Source: Adineta steineri (Eukaryota; Rotifera; Eurotatoria; Adinetida; Adinetidae). From it: DNA of 64,000 nucleotides. Position 1 is the stretch's first letter. Each line of letters starts with the position of its first letter. Where the stretch lies: NCBI GenBank assembly GCA_905250115.1, contig CAJNOI010000045.1:403841-467840 (forward strand). Direction: 5' to 3'. Positions 1 through 10,900 of this stretch are shown here, one piece after another. The position numbers and the translations under genes are program-made. The notes beneath the pieces were generated by a model. The model saw nothing but the letters and a program-made list of their open reading frames with translations, ran no database searches and had not been told where the DNA came from.

Positions 1-561
1 TCATTGTAATAGTAAGAAACTGATACTATAAAGAAATGGTATCACAATGTATACGGTCAGTAAAGGAAAGGATATGGGTGTAGTTATATCTTTGATTCAT
101 CCACACCCACACCCACACCCTCAAGATAGTACTTATTAAAGTCAGTTATTTTGATTATACAAAAACCATTTTACTCTTTTTTTGCTTTTAGAAGAAAAAT
201 TAAAGACGACAAAATTTCTTTGAGAGTAGATGTGAATGTTAGTAATAGATGAACGTACATCCACTTACCTATTCATCCACAATCACTATCTTGAAAGTGT
301 TTGTAAGGCGTGAGTCTATTCTTCATTTATATCAGCATCCTACATCGTTATACACTTCTTTTTTTGTTCATTTAAGTGAGATATTTATTTGATAGTAACG
401 AAAAGAAAAAAAGTTGAGATATTATTTATTCGAACAAATACGAATTCATTTCTCGTAATAAATCTAGTTAACATTATTTATTTAATGATTATCAAGATGA
501 ATGACTAGAATATTTATTGTTAAATCAAGAAAATTATCATTAGAAAATAATAAAAGCTTGA
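1..561. other. Intergenic, one telomere-like hairpin
   Basis: No convincing gene is visible. The only structured element is the TGTGGG-type inverted repeat listed separately at 73-125. The rest is AT-rich sequence with short stop-filled frames. Confidence 0.6.
73..125. repeat. Telomere-like inverted repeat (hairpin 1)
   Basis: A short G-rich arm (atgggtgtag) faces a C-rich arm of three CCCACA-type units that ends in ACCCTCAAG. The CTCAAG end recurs in other copies in this window. The hexamer matches the known bdelloid telomere repeat; that this copy is interstitial is seen directly. Confidence 0.75.
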
Positions 562-734
562 TTAACCTTTTACGGCCGGCTACCAGAAAACAACAAGCAA
601 AAAGTTATCTGTCTACATATTCTTTGTTGTTTAGTTATAGGGATCAATTTTTCACTGCCGACTTTTTTAAAAATGCCGTACCCCCCTACGGCAAAAATGT
701 TGCCGTTTGGCAACATCCGGCCGGAAAGGGTTAA
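562..734. mobile_element. piggyBac-type MITE with TTAA target sites
   Basis: TTAA at 562-565 and at 731-734 flank a 165-bp element. The left end reads CCTTTTACGGCCGG; the right end, reverse-complemented, reads CCCTTTCCGGCCGG, so 12 of 14 positions match. TTAA duplication and a CCCTTT-type terminus are piggyBac superfamily hallmarks. Inside are two further palindromes: GCCGTA..TACGGC near 675-692 and ATGTTGCC-GTTT-GGCAACAT near 698-717. The element is GC-richer than its surroundings and has no transposase, so it is non-autonomous. A 77-codon frame across it is incidental. Confidence 0.85.
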
Positions 735-809
735 TAAGAAGAAAAAGAGACAAATAATATTGTTTTGATTATTTTCAATTGAATTGTTTGTATTATTCAG
801 ATATGCTTT

Positions 810-1256
810 TTAAGATGTAATATTCAAAACAAATGCATGCCATTCAGGATGATTGTAAATTCGATTTACTGTAATATTATTTTTTAGCCAACATTCACCG
901 TTTGCATCATCTGCTATGTTCTTATTTCTTGCAAATCCCACACACATTAACTGTTCAAAGCATCTTTTTGCGCAATGACTTACGATACCAAATACTGGCT
1001 TTTTCTCAAGATCTTGTTCAGTGGAATTTTTAATAAAGAAATCTTCTTCATACCACAAATTCAACCAGTCCGTATTCATTACAGCAGTTGTCATGGATGG
1101 ACAATGTGCACATTCCGTTAACTCAACTGTATTGAATGCCCAAGTTTTTGAGAAATAATCTGCTATTATTGCACGACACTTGGAAGTATTACAAGATTGA
1201 AATGGTGTTAACACTGATGGAGTGACGGTAGTGCTAGTCATCAACATACTTGGAGC
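810..1256 (-). CDS. PAN/apple-like cysteine-rich protein, 3' exon
   Basis: The frame encodes about 148 residues with eight or more cysteines and several N-glycosylation sequons (NNIT, KNST, LNIT). The C-terminal block, CAKRCFEQLMCVGFARN followed by a CWLKNN motif, recalls PAN/apple or similar extracellular lectin-like modules. No signal peptide is visible. The sequence upstream reads as a splice acceptor (ATATTTTAG, ending near 1257), so this is probably the last exon of a longer secreted protein whose 5' exons I cannot place. A possible upstream exon near 1317-1345 is too short to trust. The assignment rests on cysteine spacing only. Confidence 0.45.
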   Translation of the reverse strand, partial: APSMLMTSTTVTPSVLTPFQSCNTSKCRAIIADYFSKTWAFNTVELTECAHCPSMTTAVMNTDWLNLWYEEDFFIKNSTEQDLEKKPVFGIVSHCAKRCFEQLMCVGFARNKNIADDANGECWLKNNITVNRIYNHPEWHAFVLNITS

Positions 1257-3246
1257 TAAAATATTATAAGAATTTTTATTTATTTAGTTTTGTTCTATAC
1301 AATAATACTCAGATGATTTTTCATATGTTCCATTCATTTCTAACATTGATTAGTTATCTTGTATATCTTTAAATATACTTTTTCTTACATGCAACTCCTG
1401 CACATATTTTTCTGTCGCATCAGATGTGATATGACTATCCTACTGTTAAAAAATCTCGTATTCAAATTCCATGATCTGTCAGTTAAATTTCATTAGAAAA
1501 TATTTTTAAGTAACCCAACCATTTCTTATTAAATAGATCATAACAGCAATAAAACAAATTTATGTTTTCATCAATCTATTGAATAATAAGACAATTAAAG
1601 TTAGGGATCCGCAGATTCAGTAAATCGTGCACTGCCAGCACTGCCAGTGACGCACCGTAGCACTGACACACTGACTTCAACATCTAGACTATACTTTATG
1701 CAATGAATATATTGTGATATATGCGGTAGATTAGAAATGAACATGGAAAATATTTTTATTTCTCTAATACGTGACTGTGTGATAGTTTAATCAATATTTT
1801 CTCCTTTCTTTACATCAACTTACCAATCATTTTGATGCTCATTGAATGAGCACTATAAGAAATATTTTCTGTCGTTGGATTAAGGCAACATAATAACAAA
1901 CTCTACGCTCTGATTGACATTCAGAGTAAATGCTTTGCATTTACTAAGGCATCGCGCCCCTCCCCCCTCTAAAATCGATTTTTAACATGGTACATGGAAT
2001 CTTCATGAAACTTTCTATAGATGCCCGACCCATAAAGGCACAAATGTAAAAAAAATTTCATGGCTCTAGCTCTTTCCATTCAGGAGATATACAAGTACTA
2101 AGGGGCAAAATGGAGGTTCCACGCGTACATGGATTTTTTCAATATACTTCAAGATTCAGCGCTCGAACTGGTCTCATTTGAAAGAGAACTCCATGATGCT
2201 TCAGATAAGGGAAAGGTTTTTTTAATTTTGATTTTTTTTTCTTTGGTGGGATATACAAAACTTTGAAGTCCGGAAAACCCTATATAGTATTTTTCATAAA
2301 ATACCTGATTGCTCCTAGATTGGGAGTTAAATAAAAAATTCCTTCTCGTCATCTGAAGAAGGACATATCTATCTATCAAATAAAGAAAACGCAGTTTAAT
2401 AGAGTAAACTATAGTGAAGAAAAATTTGTTCAGAGATTGATATTTTGTAAAAAAATTCGTTTTTGAGAAAAACGATAAACAAGTCTTTTTTGTGAATATT
2501 ACCTGCAATCAGCAGGAAAATGCAAGAACTGCATGTCAATGGTAGATACACGTCATAGTGCATTGGACTATGATTGTGGTGACGTATTTTGCGATAGATC
2601 TCTTTGTTTTGAAATAAAAATGAATAAATAATGAAAACATCAACTAGAAAGTTTTTTAGGTCTACATAAGTAATCAGTTTCAACTAACTTAACTGTTGTA
2701 CGAAAATCCCATAAAAAACTTGAAGATTGAAGAATATCTTTACGGATTTGTAAAGTACACAACTCAAGCATTATCCCTTCGTGGATGTTCTCATTTTTTA
2801 ACTTCGTGGATGTTCTGGGGTCCATCTGGACCCGCATATGAAAGTTTATCAAAAAACCAAATTTTAGCGTCATTAAAGCTTTTCATTTGTAAAATCATAA
2901 AGATACAGATGCTTCGGTTTTATGAGCATACGAACGCATTTCGTACTGAGTACTGTACGAGCGCTCCGTACTACAAATAAGGATTGGGTAGTCTTTTTAA
3001 AATGATATTAATATAAGCTGAAAATTTCGTAGAGTGGACCATTGTCGATAGAATGATATATTTGCGCTTATATGTTAGTATATACAAAATCAATTATATA
3101 TAAAGAAATGACAAATTTTCTAGTCAACTACTTTTATTCTTATCTTTTTCTTTTTATAGTTAAAACTAATAAAAACGAATTGAACACTTAGATCATAATC
3201 ATGTTCTTTATAGTGTACTCTTTATAAAAATACAAAAACATTCCTA
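1257..3246. other. Intergenic with unidentified repeat-like sequence
   Basis: No gene is supported. The part at 1855-2330 differs from its surroundings: it has a C-rich run (gcgcccctccccc), a perfect 9-bp inverted repeat at 1925-1945 (AGTAAATGC-TTT-GCATTTACT) and blocks of mixed composition that look like a decayed transposon or other dispersed repeat. Near 1630-1680 are imperfect CACTGCCAG direct repeats. Near 2775-2815 the string CTTCGTGGATGTTCT occurs twice. Short frames on both strands here show no domain. Confidence 0.5.
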
Positions 3247-4032
3247 TTATTTTTCTGAACATGTCTGACACGTGACCATTGTAATATTCTTTGAATGTGA
3301 TAGACAAACATGGAGTCCACAATTGTTGCATGTTTGTCGAACTTTTCGTCCAGGATTCGCTGGACATAAATAGCACCTTTTTTTAATTGGATCTAATTGA
3401 ACATTAGTATTAACATCTTTTAAGCTTTCCGGATGAATGCTATAACCAAGTGATGATAAAGCTAGTTTCACCTTGGGTTTCAGACGAGCTTCTTCACTAC
3501 GACGTTGGTTTTGTTGGTGTGCAAGTTGTTTAACTAATTGTGTCAAAAATATACGTCGAGTATTAGACCTTTTCAAATTCCAATCCAAGTTTTGACATAA
3601 CCAAACTGTCATTGCGTTTGTTGTTGCAATATCAATGAGATTATAAAATACGATCATTGGCCATCGACGGGTAATTCGACGCACCGTGTAATGATTGATA
3701 CATTGATCAATAACATCTACTCCACATTTTGTTTGATTATAGTCGTGGATTACACATGGTAAGATTTTGTCATCATCGAATGTTTCTGGGTACTTATGTA
3801 ATGATGATAACATAATAACAGGTTTCTTCTTTTCTTTTGCTTGATATGATAATAACATAGATGATTCCGAAAAATAAAACCATGATGAATGTAATTGTTT
3901 TCGACAAATCTTCAATTCATTTGGTACAAAAGACCGTCTGTGTTCGACAACTCCGACTGACGTCATCTTTCTACTTAATAAAGCGTCACATAATTTCAAA
4001 TCTGTAAAATAACGATCAAACGTAACACAACG
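3247..4032 (-). mobile_element. piggyBac-like transposase, C-terminal part
   Basis: About 261 residues of a DDE_Tnp_1_7 (piggyBac) transposase stay open into the scaffold gap, so the N-terminal half is missing from the assembly. Conserved landmarks are VTFDRYFTDLKLC (the segment around the second catalytic Asp), KCGVDVIDQ (the third catalytic Asp region), then RRITRRWPMIVFYNLIDIA. A C-terminal cysteine-rich zinc domain follows, with CYLCPANPGRK, CNNCGLHVC and CQTC. The C-terminal half carries no frameshift. I could not find its TTAA-flanked terminus between 2500 and 3246, so the element boundary is unknown. Part of this ORF could have been domesticated; nothing here decides that. Confidence 0.85.
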
Positions 4033-4132
4033 NNNNNNNNNNNNNNNNNNNNNNNNNNNNNNNNNNNNNNNNNNNNNNNNNNNNNNNNNNNNNNNNNNNN
4101 NNNNNNNNNNNNNNNNNNNNNNNNNNNNNNNN
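4033..4132. other. Scaffold gap of 100 N
   Basis: Exactly 100 N, so probably a gap of unknown true size. It cuts the piggyBac transposase on one side and the Thr/Pro-rich exon of the first ART gene on the other; both reading frames run open into it. Confidence 0.95.
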
Positions 4133-6499
4133 AGTTGTTGTTGATGCTGGTGTAGTTGTTGTTTCGGTTGTTGTTGGTGATGGTGTGGTTTTTGTTGTGG
4201 TTGTTGTTGATAGTAGTGTGATTGTAATTGTAGTTGTTGCTGGTAGTGGCAGTGGCGATGTCAATGTTGTTGTTATTGTCGTTTCGGCTGTTTTTGTTCT
4301 TGGTAGTGGTGGTGATGATGATGTGATTGACGCGATGGTTGATTCTGATTTTATAAAATAATATAAACGTATGAGAAAAACATTCAAGGACTTGTTGTTC
4401 AGAAATTGATTCTTCTCGATTTACTATCCTGAGTTAATGATCTAGTTGTTGAAGCACTGATGTCTACGACCGGTAATGATTTTTTCGATTATATATGCAT
4501 TCAATAGGAATCATTAGAGACCGATAGGGTGTGGAGCTGGGTGTCTCTTAGCACACACTCTCACCCACACCTTATTGAATTCTTTTTTTCTTTTAGGAAA
4601 ATTTATTATTCATTCATTGATTGATAAAATTAAAAAAAACAACGACTTATCAATTATATTAAAATGACTTACTCCGTTCTTCTGAAGATGTTGGTGGATT
4701 GTTTTTAATCATATATTTTAATGTAAATATTCCAGTTGCAATCATCAAAATAAGAATAAAACTACATGTCAATAATTTTAAATGCCAATTACATCGCATA
4801 TATTTTTTTGATTTTCGTTTTTGTATTGTGTCTAAAATGACAGATTAATATTATGTATCGAACTCTGAAAACATGAACATTTTTGTTTTACCATTATCGG
4901 TTAATTTATCTATTTCACTTGTGTGAATCTCATTATCATTTAGTTGTATTATCTCGTTGATGTTCGTTTTACCATTGTCGGTTAATTTATTGGTTCCACT
5001 TGTCTGAATCTCATTATCATTTAATTGTATTTCCTTTTTGATTTTCACTAAAATGTGTCTCAATCGAAGATATTCTTCATAATCTTTTTGTTGAGAAGCA
5101 ATTTCAGCCAAATCTTTATAAACAGTAAGAAGTAAAGGATCATTTTGTGAAAGTTCATCTAAACAACGATAATAATATTTCTTCGCTAAATCGAAATGTC
5201 CCATTCTTCGTACAACTGTTCCTAAAATACAAAGATTTGTTTCACCGTCTCCAATTTCATTTTTCATATCCATAAGAATTTGTTTTAAATTATGTTCATC
5301 ATCACTACATAAACACATTTGAATAATCCAAAATGAATTTTGATTATCATGAGTAATTGAATTCAAACGAAATATCGATCCAAGCATAAAAAGAACTTCT
5401 GATTCAACAATAAAATCACTAAATTGACTAATATCAGCAAATGGTTTTGTTGTAACAACTATTGGATCAGCATCAATTTCAAATAAAACTTTTTCAAGAT
5501 CGATCCATTGATGATTTGTATCACCGAGATAAAAAGTTGCAATTTCTTTTTGAATACTCGTCGAAAGAAATGAATTAACCGAAACATACTGTCCAACACT
5601 ATTTTTAAGATAATTTAATTCATCAATTGACATTAATTGACTTCGATAAACACGAGTAGCACATTGACATTGATGAATTTCTAATTGACTTTGTATATCA
5701 ATAATGAATGAACGATATAAATAAATCATATGAATATTTTGTTTTCTTAAAGCCGCATTTAATGTTTTATAAAAGAAAGATTCACGTGTATACCAACATA
5801 AAACATTATCCGATGAATAACTACTCTGAAATTCATCAAGATGATTTAATTCATGTTGATTTCCTTCATATTCTTTTTCACAATATGAAATTAATTCATG
5901 TCGATCATTTTCATTTGATTTTAATCGAAGAAGACAATCAAGTAATAATTGAGAAAATGCAAATTGACCATTGATTCCTGTTGTTGATTTTTCTGCATCA
6001 CTTATTGTTGTAAACATATTCACCCATACAGGTTTTTCTATTTTTCGAGGATTTTTATGATTTTTATGAATTTGTAAAACCAGTTCATCCATTTTAGCAT
6101 GGATACCTTTTATCTAGAAAAATAATTAATGAAATTAAACTTTATTAATACTTTTTTGTTTACTTTGGGAAAATCATTTGTCCACTGTTTATCTTCTGAA
6201 TTGATATAAATTGATGAAATTTGTCTTAATTGATGAATTGAAGAAACAATCTGTCGACCGAATTCACCATTAGTAACAAGAACTAATCGATCATTTTCTG
6301 ATGCATTTTCAATATAATTTTTACATTCTTCAACATCATCAAATGTTTCAATATGATTAATTATATTACGTAATTCTTTTTGGATGTCAACATCATTTTC
6401 ATTATCATTAAGCCAAATAAGACTAAAGCCTTCAAGATGGTTGACACTGCTTTTTACAATAGATTCATTAGGAATTTCAAGAATTGGAACCATTTCCAT
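4133..6499 (-). CDS. ADP-ribosyltransferase-TPR-transmembrane-mucin-like protein, partial
   Basis: Exons (minus strand): 6499-6164, 6113-4892, 4831-4673, then 4344 into the gap at 4133. Introns are 50, 60 and 328 nt and all phases agree. After an N-terminal domain of about 160 residues comes a mono-ADP-ribosyltransferase fold with the R-S-E signature: Arg in CATRVYRSQ, Ser in SVNSFLSTS and the E-x-E motif in IVESEVLFMLG. One or two TPR-like helical pairs follow (VVRRMGHFDLAKKYYYRCL). A tandemly duplicated segment of about 27 residues (IQLNDNEI..KLTDNGKT) precedes the exon junction. Exon 3 adds a basic stretch and one hydrophobic helix (LKLLTCSFILILMIATGIF). Exon 4 is a Thr/Ser/Pro-rich stalk. 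ART would modify arginine or another residue from NAD; the target is unknown. If exon 3 is skipped, translation ends at 4851. Topology (ART inside, stalk outside) is inferred. Confidence 0.8.
4526..4575. repeat. Telomere-like inverted repeat inside an intron (hairpin 2)
   Basis: AGGGTGTGGAGCTGGGTGT is answered after a short loop by ACACACTCTCACCCACACCTT. It lies within the 328-nt third intron of the first ART gene, the only long intron of that gene. Confidence 0.75.
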
Positions 6500-7011
6500 T
6501 ATTTTGGAAATGACATTGTGAATTGATCAAAGAAAAGAATGATCTAAAATCATGTAGAAATAAGAAAAATATCGTCAGAATATCGAATCTTATTTTTTTT
6601 TCTTTCTCCCAAGAGATATTAGACAGAAAATTGTCCATGAGAAAGAATGCATAAGAAAGTAAATACATAACGAACCAGAATAAAAAAAGATAAGAATTGT
6701 TGATAGATTCATGGTCGAAACTTTGTGATAACACAAGAAAATATTTATCTGAATAATCAAAGGAAAGAAAAGATTTGATAATAATAACGATTTTCTTTCT
6801 CTTCTATAAATGATGATATTCTTTCGGATATTAAATATAATAAAGCCTAATGAGAAATAACACGTATACCAATGATTAAATGACAAACAATAAGATCAGT
6901 AATGATGTACGAGAAATCGATGTTAATAAAAGTGTACAAGATATTCGAATAGAATTATGTGTATGACTAGTAAAGATTTTAAAACATCGTTTTTATTTAT
7001 ATAGATAATAA

Positions 7012-7085
7012 GATGTGGGTGAATGTGTACAGAGAGTCAGGGTATTTGCTAAAGGAAGAAATCCAAATATCTACACCCTCAAGAT
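7012..7085. repeat. Telomere-like inverted repeat (hairpin 3)
   Basis: The G-rich arm GATGTGGGTGAATGTGT and the C-rich end CTACACCCTCAAG are separated by about 45 nt of unrelated sequence. The copy is degenerate but has the same CTCAAG terminus as other copies. Confidence 0.6.
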
Positions 7086-7811
7086 AAATTTGAAGAATCT
7101 ATTTATCCTTGTCTTTATAAAAATTATTTGTATGAGAATAAAACTAAATTTTATTAAATCTATTTGAAAATATTTTATTCAGGAGCAATAGTTTTAAATG
7201 TTCAACAAATAATTGTTGTTTATACAATTTTTTTTATATAAATATTTTTACAATTTTAATTTTCTTGTTGCTTTTTTTAATTTGAACTTTTCAAAATCAT
7301 TTGTTCACAAAAATTTACCCTTAATTCTTTATTTCTATAGTTATATATTATTATAAAATTTCGATGATTATTTATTAGAGACTAATTTATTCAAATTCCA
7401 ATTAATTGATTGAATATGTTTAAAAAATAAAACAATCTGTCGTATAATCGATGCATAAGAGTTATGCAAGTCTTTCGACATTATTTTCTTTGTCTTTGTT
7501 CTATACGAAAGATGAAAAATAATCAACTTGTACATTTCATATCATTTGATTTATTCATCATATATGTAAATTCATTGATAGTCGAAAGAAAATAACTTAT
7601 TTGTAACACAATTAATATAAATAGTAGAAATATTTATATATTTCTAAACATTAAAATTTGATTATTATTATTAAATAGTATGAAATTGTATAATAATAAT
7701 AATTGATCAATGTAAATATATTTGATTTTCCTATAAAATATTTCTACTAGTAGATCTGTTAATTATGAGAAAATTTAATTTTTCATGTTGAATTCTATTA
7801 TTAATCGAAAT

Positions 7812-7887
7812 CTTGAGGGTGTGTGTCGACGATATTGGGTATGGGTAGCTGATGGAGATGAATATAATATTCACACCCACACCCACA
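7812..7887. repeat. Telomere-like inverted repeat (hairpin 4)
   Basis: It starts CTTGAGGGTGTGTG and ends CACACCCACACCCACA, with a spacer of about 45 nt that itself contains degenerate GGGTATGGGTAG. It lies about 90 bp downstream of the PPR stop codon. Confidence 0.75.
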
Positions 7888-7903
7888 AAGATCCACAATG
7901 TTG

Positions 7904-7955
7904 AATGGGTGTGGGTGTTGATGAGTCTACTCTTCTGATTTACACCCACACTCTA
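7904..7955. repeat. Telomere-like inverted repeat (hairpin 5)
   Basis: ATGGGTGTGGGTGTTG faces TACACCCACACTCT across a spacer of about 22 nt. It follows hairpin 4 directly and ends about 20 bp before the PPR stop codon. Confidence 0.75.
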
Positions 7956-7973
7956 ATTTTTTTCTGCTTTTTA

Positions 7974-10900
7974 TTAAAAAACATCTCCACAAGAACAATA
8001 ACCATCGGGATAGAAATAATGTGTACGATTAGCATCTCGTATAATAATTGTACATTGACGAACTTGAGCAACCCATTTGCTAAAAGTATCTATAAAAAGA
8101 CAATTCGAAAACAACTTGTTCTTAACGGGTTGACTTACGACAGTCACCACACACACGAAGATTTTTCATTATTTGAATACGATTTGGAATTGGTCGTTGT
8201 ATTAAATTAAATGCAATCGCTAATCGTTCACTATGACCTGACAAAATAGATTCTTCCGTTTCATTATTCATCAATGGTCGACCAATCCATGATGCATCGC
8301 ATTGATATCCATGTTCTTTTAATTCATTTGTTAAACATTCTAATTCTTTGTAGATTTCATTCGATTGTGGATGTGATCGATCATGTGCACGAAATTTCTA
8401 AATAAAATCGAAACAAATTTTCGACTATTACTTCCTTTTTTCTTTCTACTAACCACTACTTTTCCATTCACCACGGTCCAAGAAAGACCAACCAATTTTT
8501 TCAAACCTGATTGATTCATTTTCGTTCGAATATTTGATACTGTTGTTAAATCACCTGCTAATGCATACGTATTTGCCAACAAGACTTTAGCTGATGTAGC
8601 ATAGATTTTTTGATCTTTTAAATAAGGTTCAATACGATTATACATTTTCTGTGCTAATAATGGATTTCGTTGATTACGTGCCGCTGACAAAACTGACACT
8701 AGATGATGATAATAACAACACTTTTTTATTTTATCAATAGAAATAAACTTACTGTACATTGAATAGGATGGTAAATGTGATTGTTCATATTCATTAATCA
8801 ATTCTTCAGCTTCATTCATTAAATTTGAACGACTAAAACAATCAATCTATATATTAAAATATATATATTAAGACAAATAATTAATAAAATATATTACCAT
8901 TGCTGTATAAATTTTTTCTGTTCTTTTATCGATGGAAATATTTTTAAAAATCTCTTGAGCTTCATTAATTAGACTTGCATGTGAACATGCATTCAATACA
9001 CATAAATTAATAATATCATCAATGATTTCAAATGGAATTTCATCATAGAGTTGAACAGCTTCTCTACCTAATCCATTTAGACCATATGCATTAACTGAAG
9101 AAAAGAAAAAAATTCATTCTGGTTTTATTTAGAAAAAAACAAGAAACATACTCATAGTAGAATATGACATATTATTTGGCTTTATAATTTGATCAAAAAT
9201 CTTTTTTGCTCGATCAACTGAACTACATTTTCCCTAAATATATATTCATTAGGAAGAATTTATTAATTATTCTTTTATACATACCCATATATTAATCAAT
9301 GCATTTTGAATTTGAATATCATTGTAGAATGTCTCAGGTAATTCTGAACTAATCAATTCACATGTTGAAAGATCAGTTAATTCTGCTAATGCATTAAGAA
9401 TTAACATCCAAATAAGATTATCAATTTCAATTTTATCTCGTTTCATTTCTTCATATAAATTTAAAGTTTTCTCAGGTTCATTTTGATTATTATACATTGC
9501 CATCATACATCCATAAGTAATCGTATTTTTATTTAATTTTTGAAATAATTTTTCAGCATTTTCAACATCTGAACATTTACTCAACATATTTAATATTGAA
9601 TGAATTACTTTTTTACTAAGTAATTTTCTATTTGATAATAATTTTGAATAGATTTGTTTACCTAATTTCAATCCTTTTGCATTAACTAATTCAGCACATG
9701 CACTGAAAAATAATAATAGATTAATTTCATCCATTTGATTATTTAATTTCATAAAAATATCAATGACTTTTTCTGGTCGATTATTTTTCAAATAACCTGA
9801 CATCATTACACCATAACTAATTGTATCTTTATTCATTTGTGAAAAAATCTTTTCAGCGAATAAAATATCTCCATATTGCATTAACATATGTAATGCTGAA
9901 TTAAGAATAATTGTATTCGACTGATATTTTTCAGGTACTGCGTTTAAGATTTTTTTTGCAAATTCAAATGATTTTGTATTATTTAATTGTGAACAAATTT
10001 TAAATAAAATACTTAATGTATATTCATTTGGTGGAATGGACATTTGCTGAAAAAGATCAAATGCTTGTTCCGCACGATTATGATTAGCTAAACCATTGAG
10101 TACAACATCATAAATCATTGATGATTTATTTGGAATTTGATTGAAGAATTCTTCTGCTTTAATAAAATAATTTAATTGAAAAAAAGCATTGAGAATTAAA
10201 ATATAAATTCTTTCATTTGGTTGAATTTTTTTTCGTTTCATTTCTTCATATAAATTTAAAGTTTCTTCCGGTTCATTTCGCTTATTGTACATATTCATCA
10301 TTAATTCATATGTCATTTCATTTCGATTTAATTTACTAAACATATTTAATATCGAGTGAAGTACTTTTTCATTACCTAATTCAGCACATGCATTAAAAAA
10401 TATAATCAAATTTATATCATTTGGTTTATTAATTTGAAAAAATAAATCAATTGTTTTTTCTATCTGTTTATTTTTTAAATAACCTGACATCATAACACCA
10501 TAACTTGTTGTATCTTTATTCATTTGTGAAAAAATCTCTTCAGCTAATAAAATATCTCCATATTGCATTAACATATGTAATGCTGAATTAAGAATAATTG
10601 GATGATTTTGATATTGACTAGGAAGATTTTCAAATAAATCTTTTCCAAATTCAATCGATTGAGAATCATTTAATTGTGAACAAGTTTTAAATAATATTGT
10701 ATATGTATATTCATTGGGTGGAATTGACATTTCTCGCAAGAGATTTATTGCTTCTTTACCATGATTATTATTTGAAAGACCTAAAGAATACGATCTATAT
10801 TTAATTTAGATGGATAAATATTAACCATTGATCATTGTATTGTACATAAAAAGAGTTTTATTTTGACTTTTATTAAAGATTTCTTTTGCTTTATTTATAT

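Larger units (their letters stand above)
6500..7973. other. Intergenic, AT-rich, three telomere-like hairpins
   Basis: This is the spacer between the start of the first ART gene and the 3' end of the PPR gene. It contains inverted repeats at 7012-7085, 7812-7887 and 7904-7955 (listed separately). No further gene is supported; the short frames at 6477-6886 have no recognisable domain. Confidence 0.6.

Noticed and set aside
501..734. 77-codon ORF on the plus strand
   Set aside because: It is explained by the TTAA-flanked MITE it overlaps and shows no domain.
4133..4387. Thr-rich ORF as an independent mucin-like gene starting MNVFLIRLYYF
   Set aside because: The exon joins in phase to the transmembrane exon of the ART gene through a GT-AG intron, which is the simpler reading.
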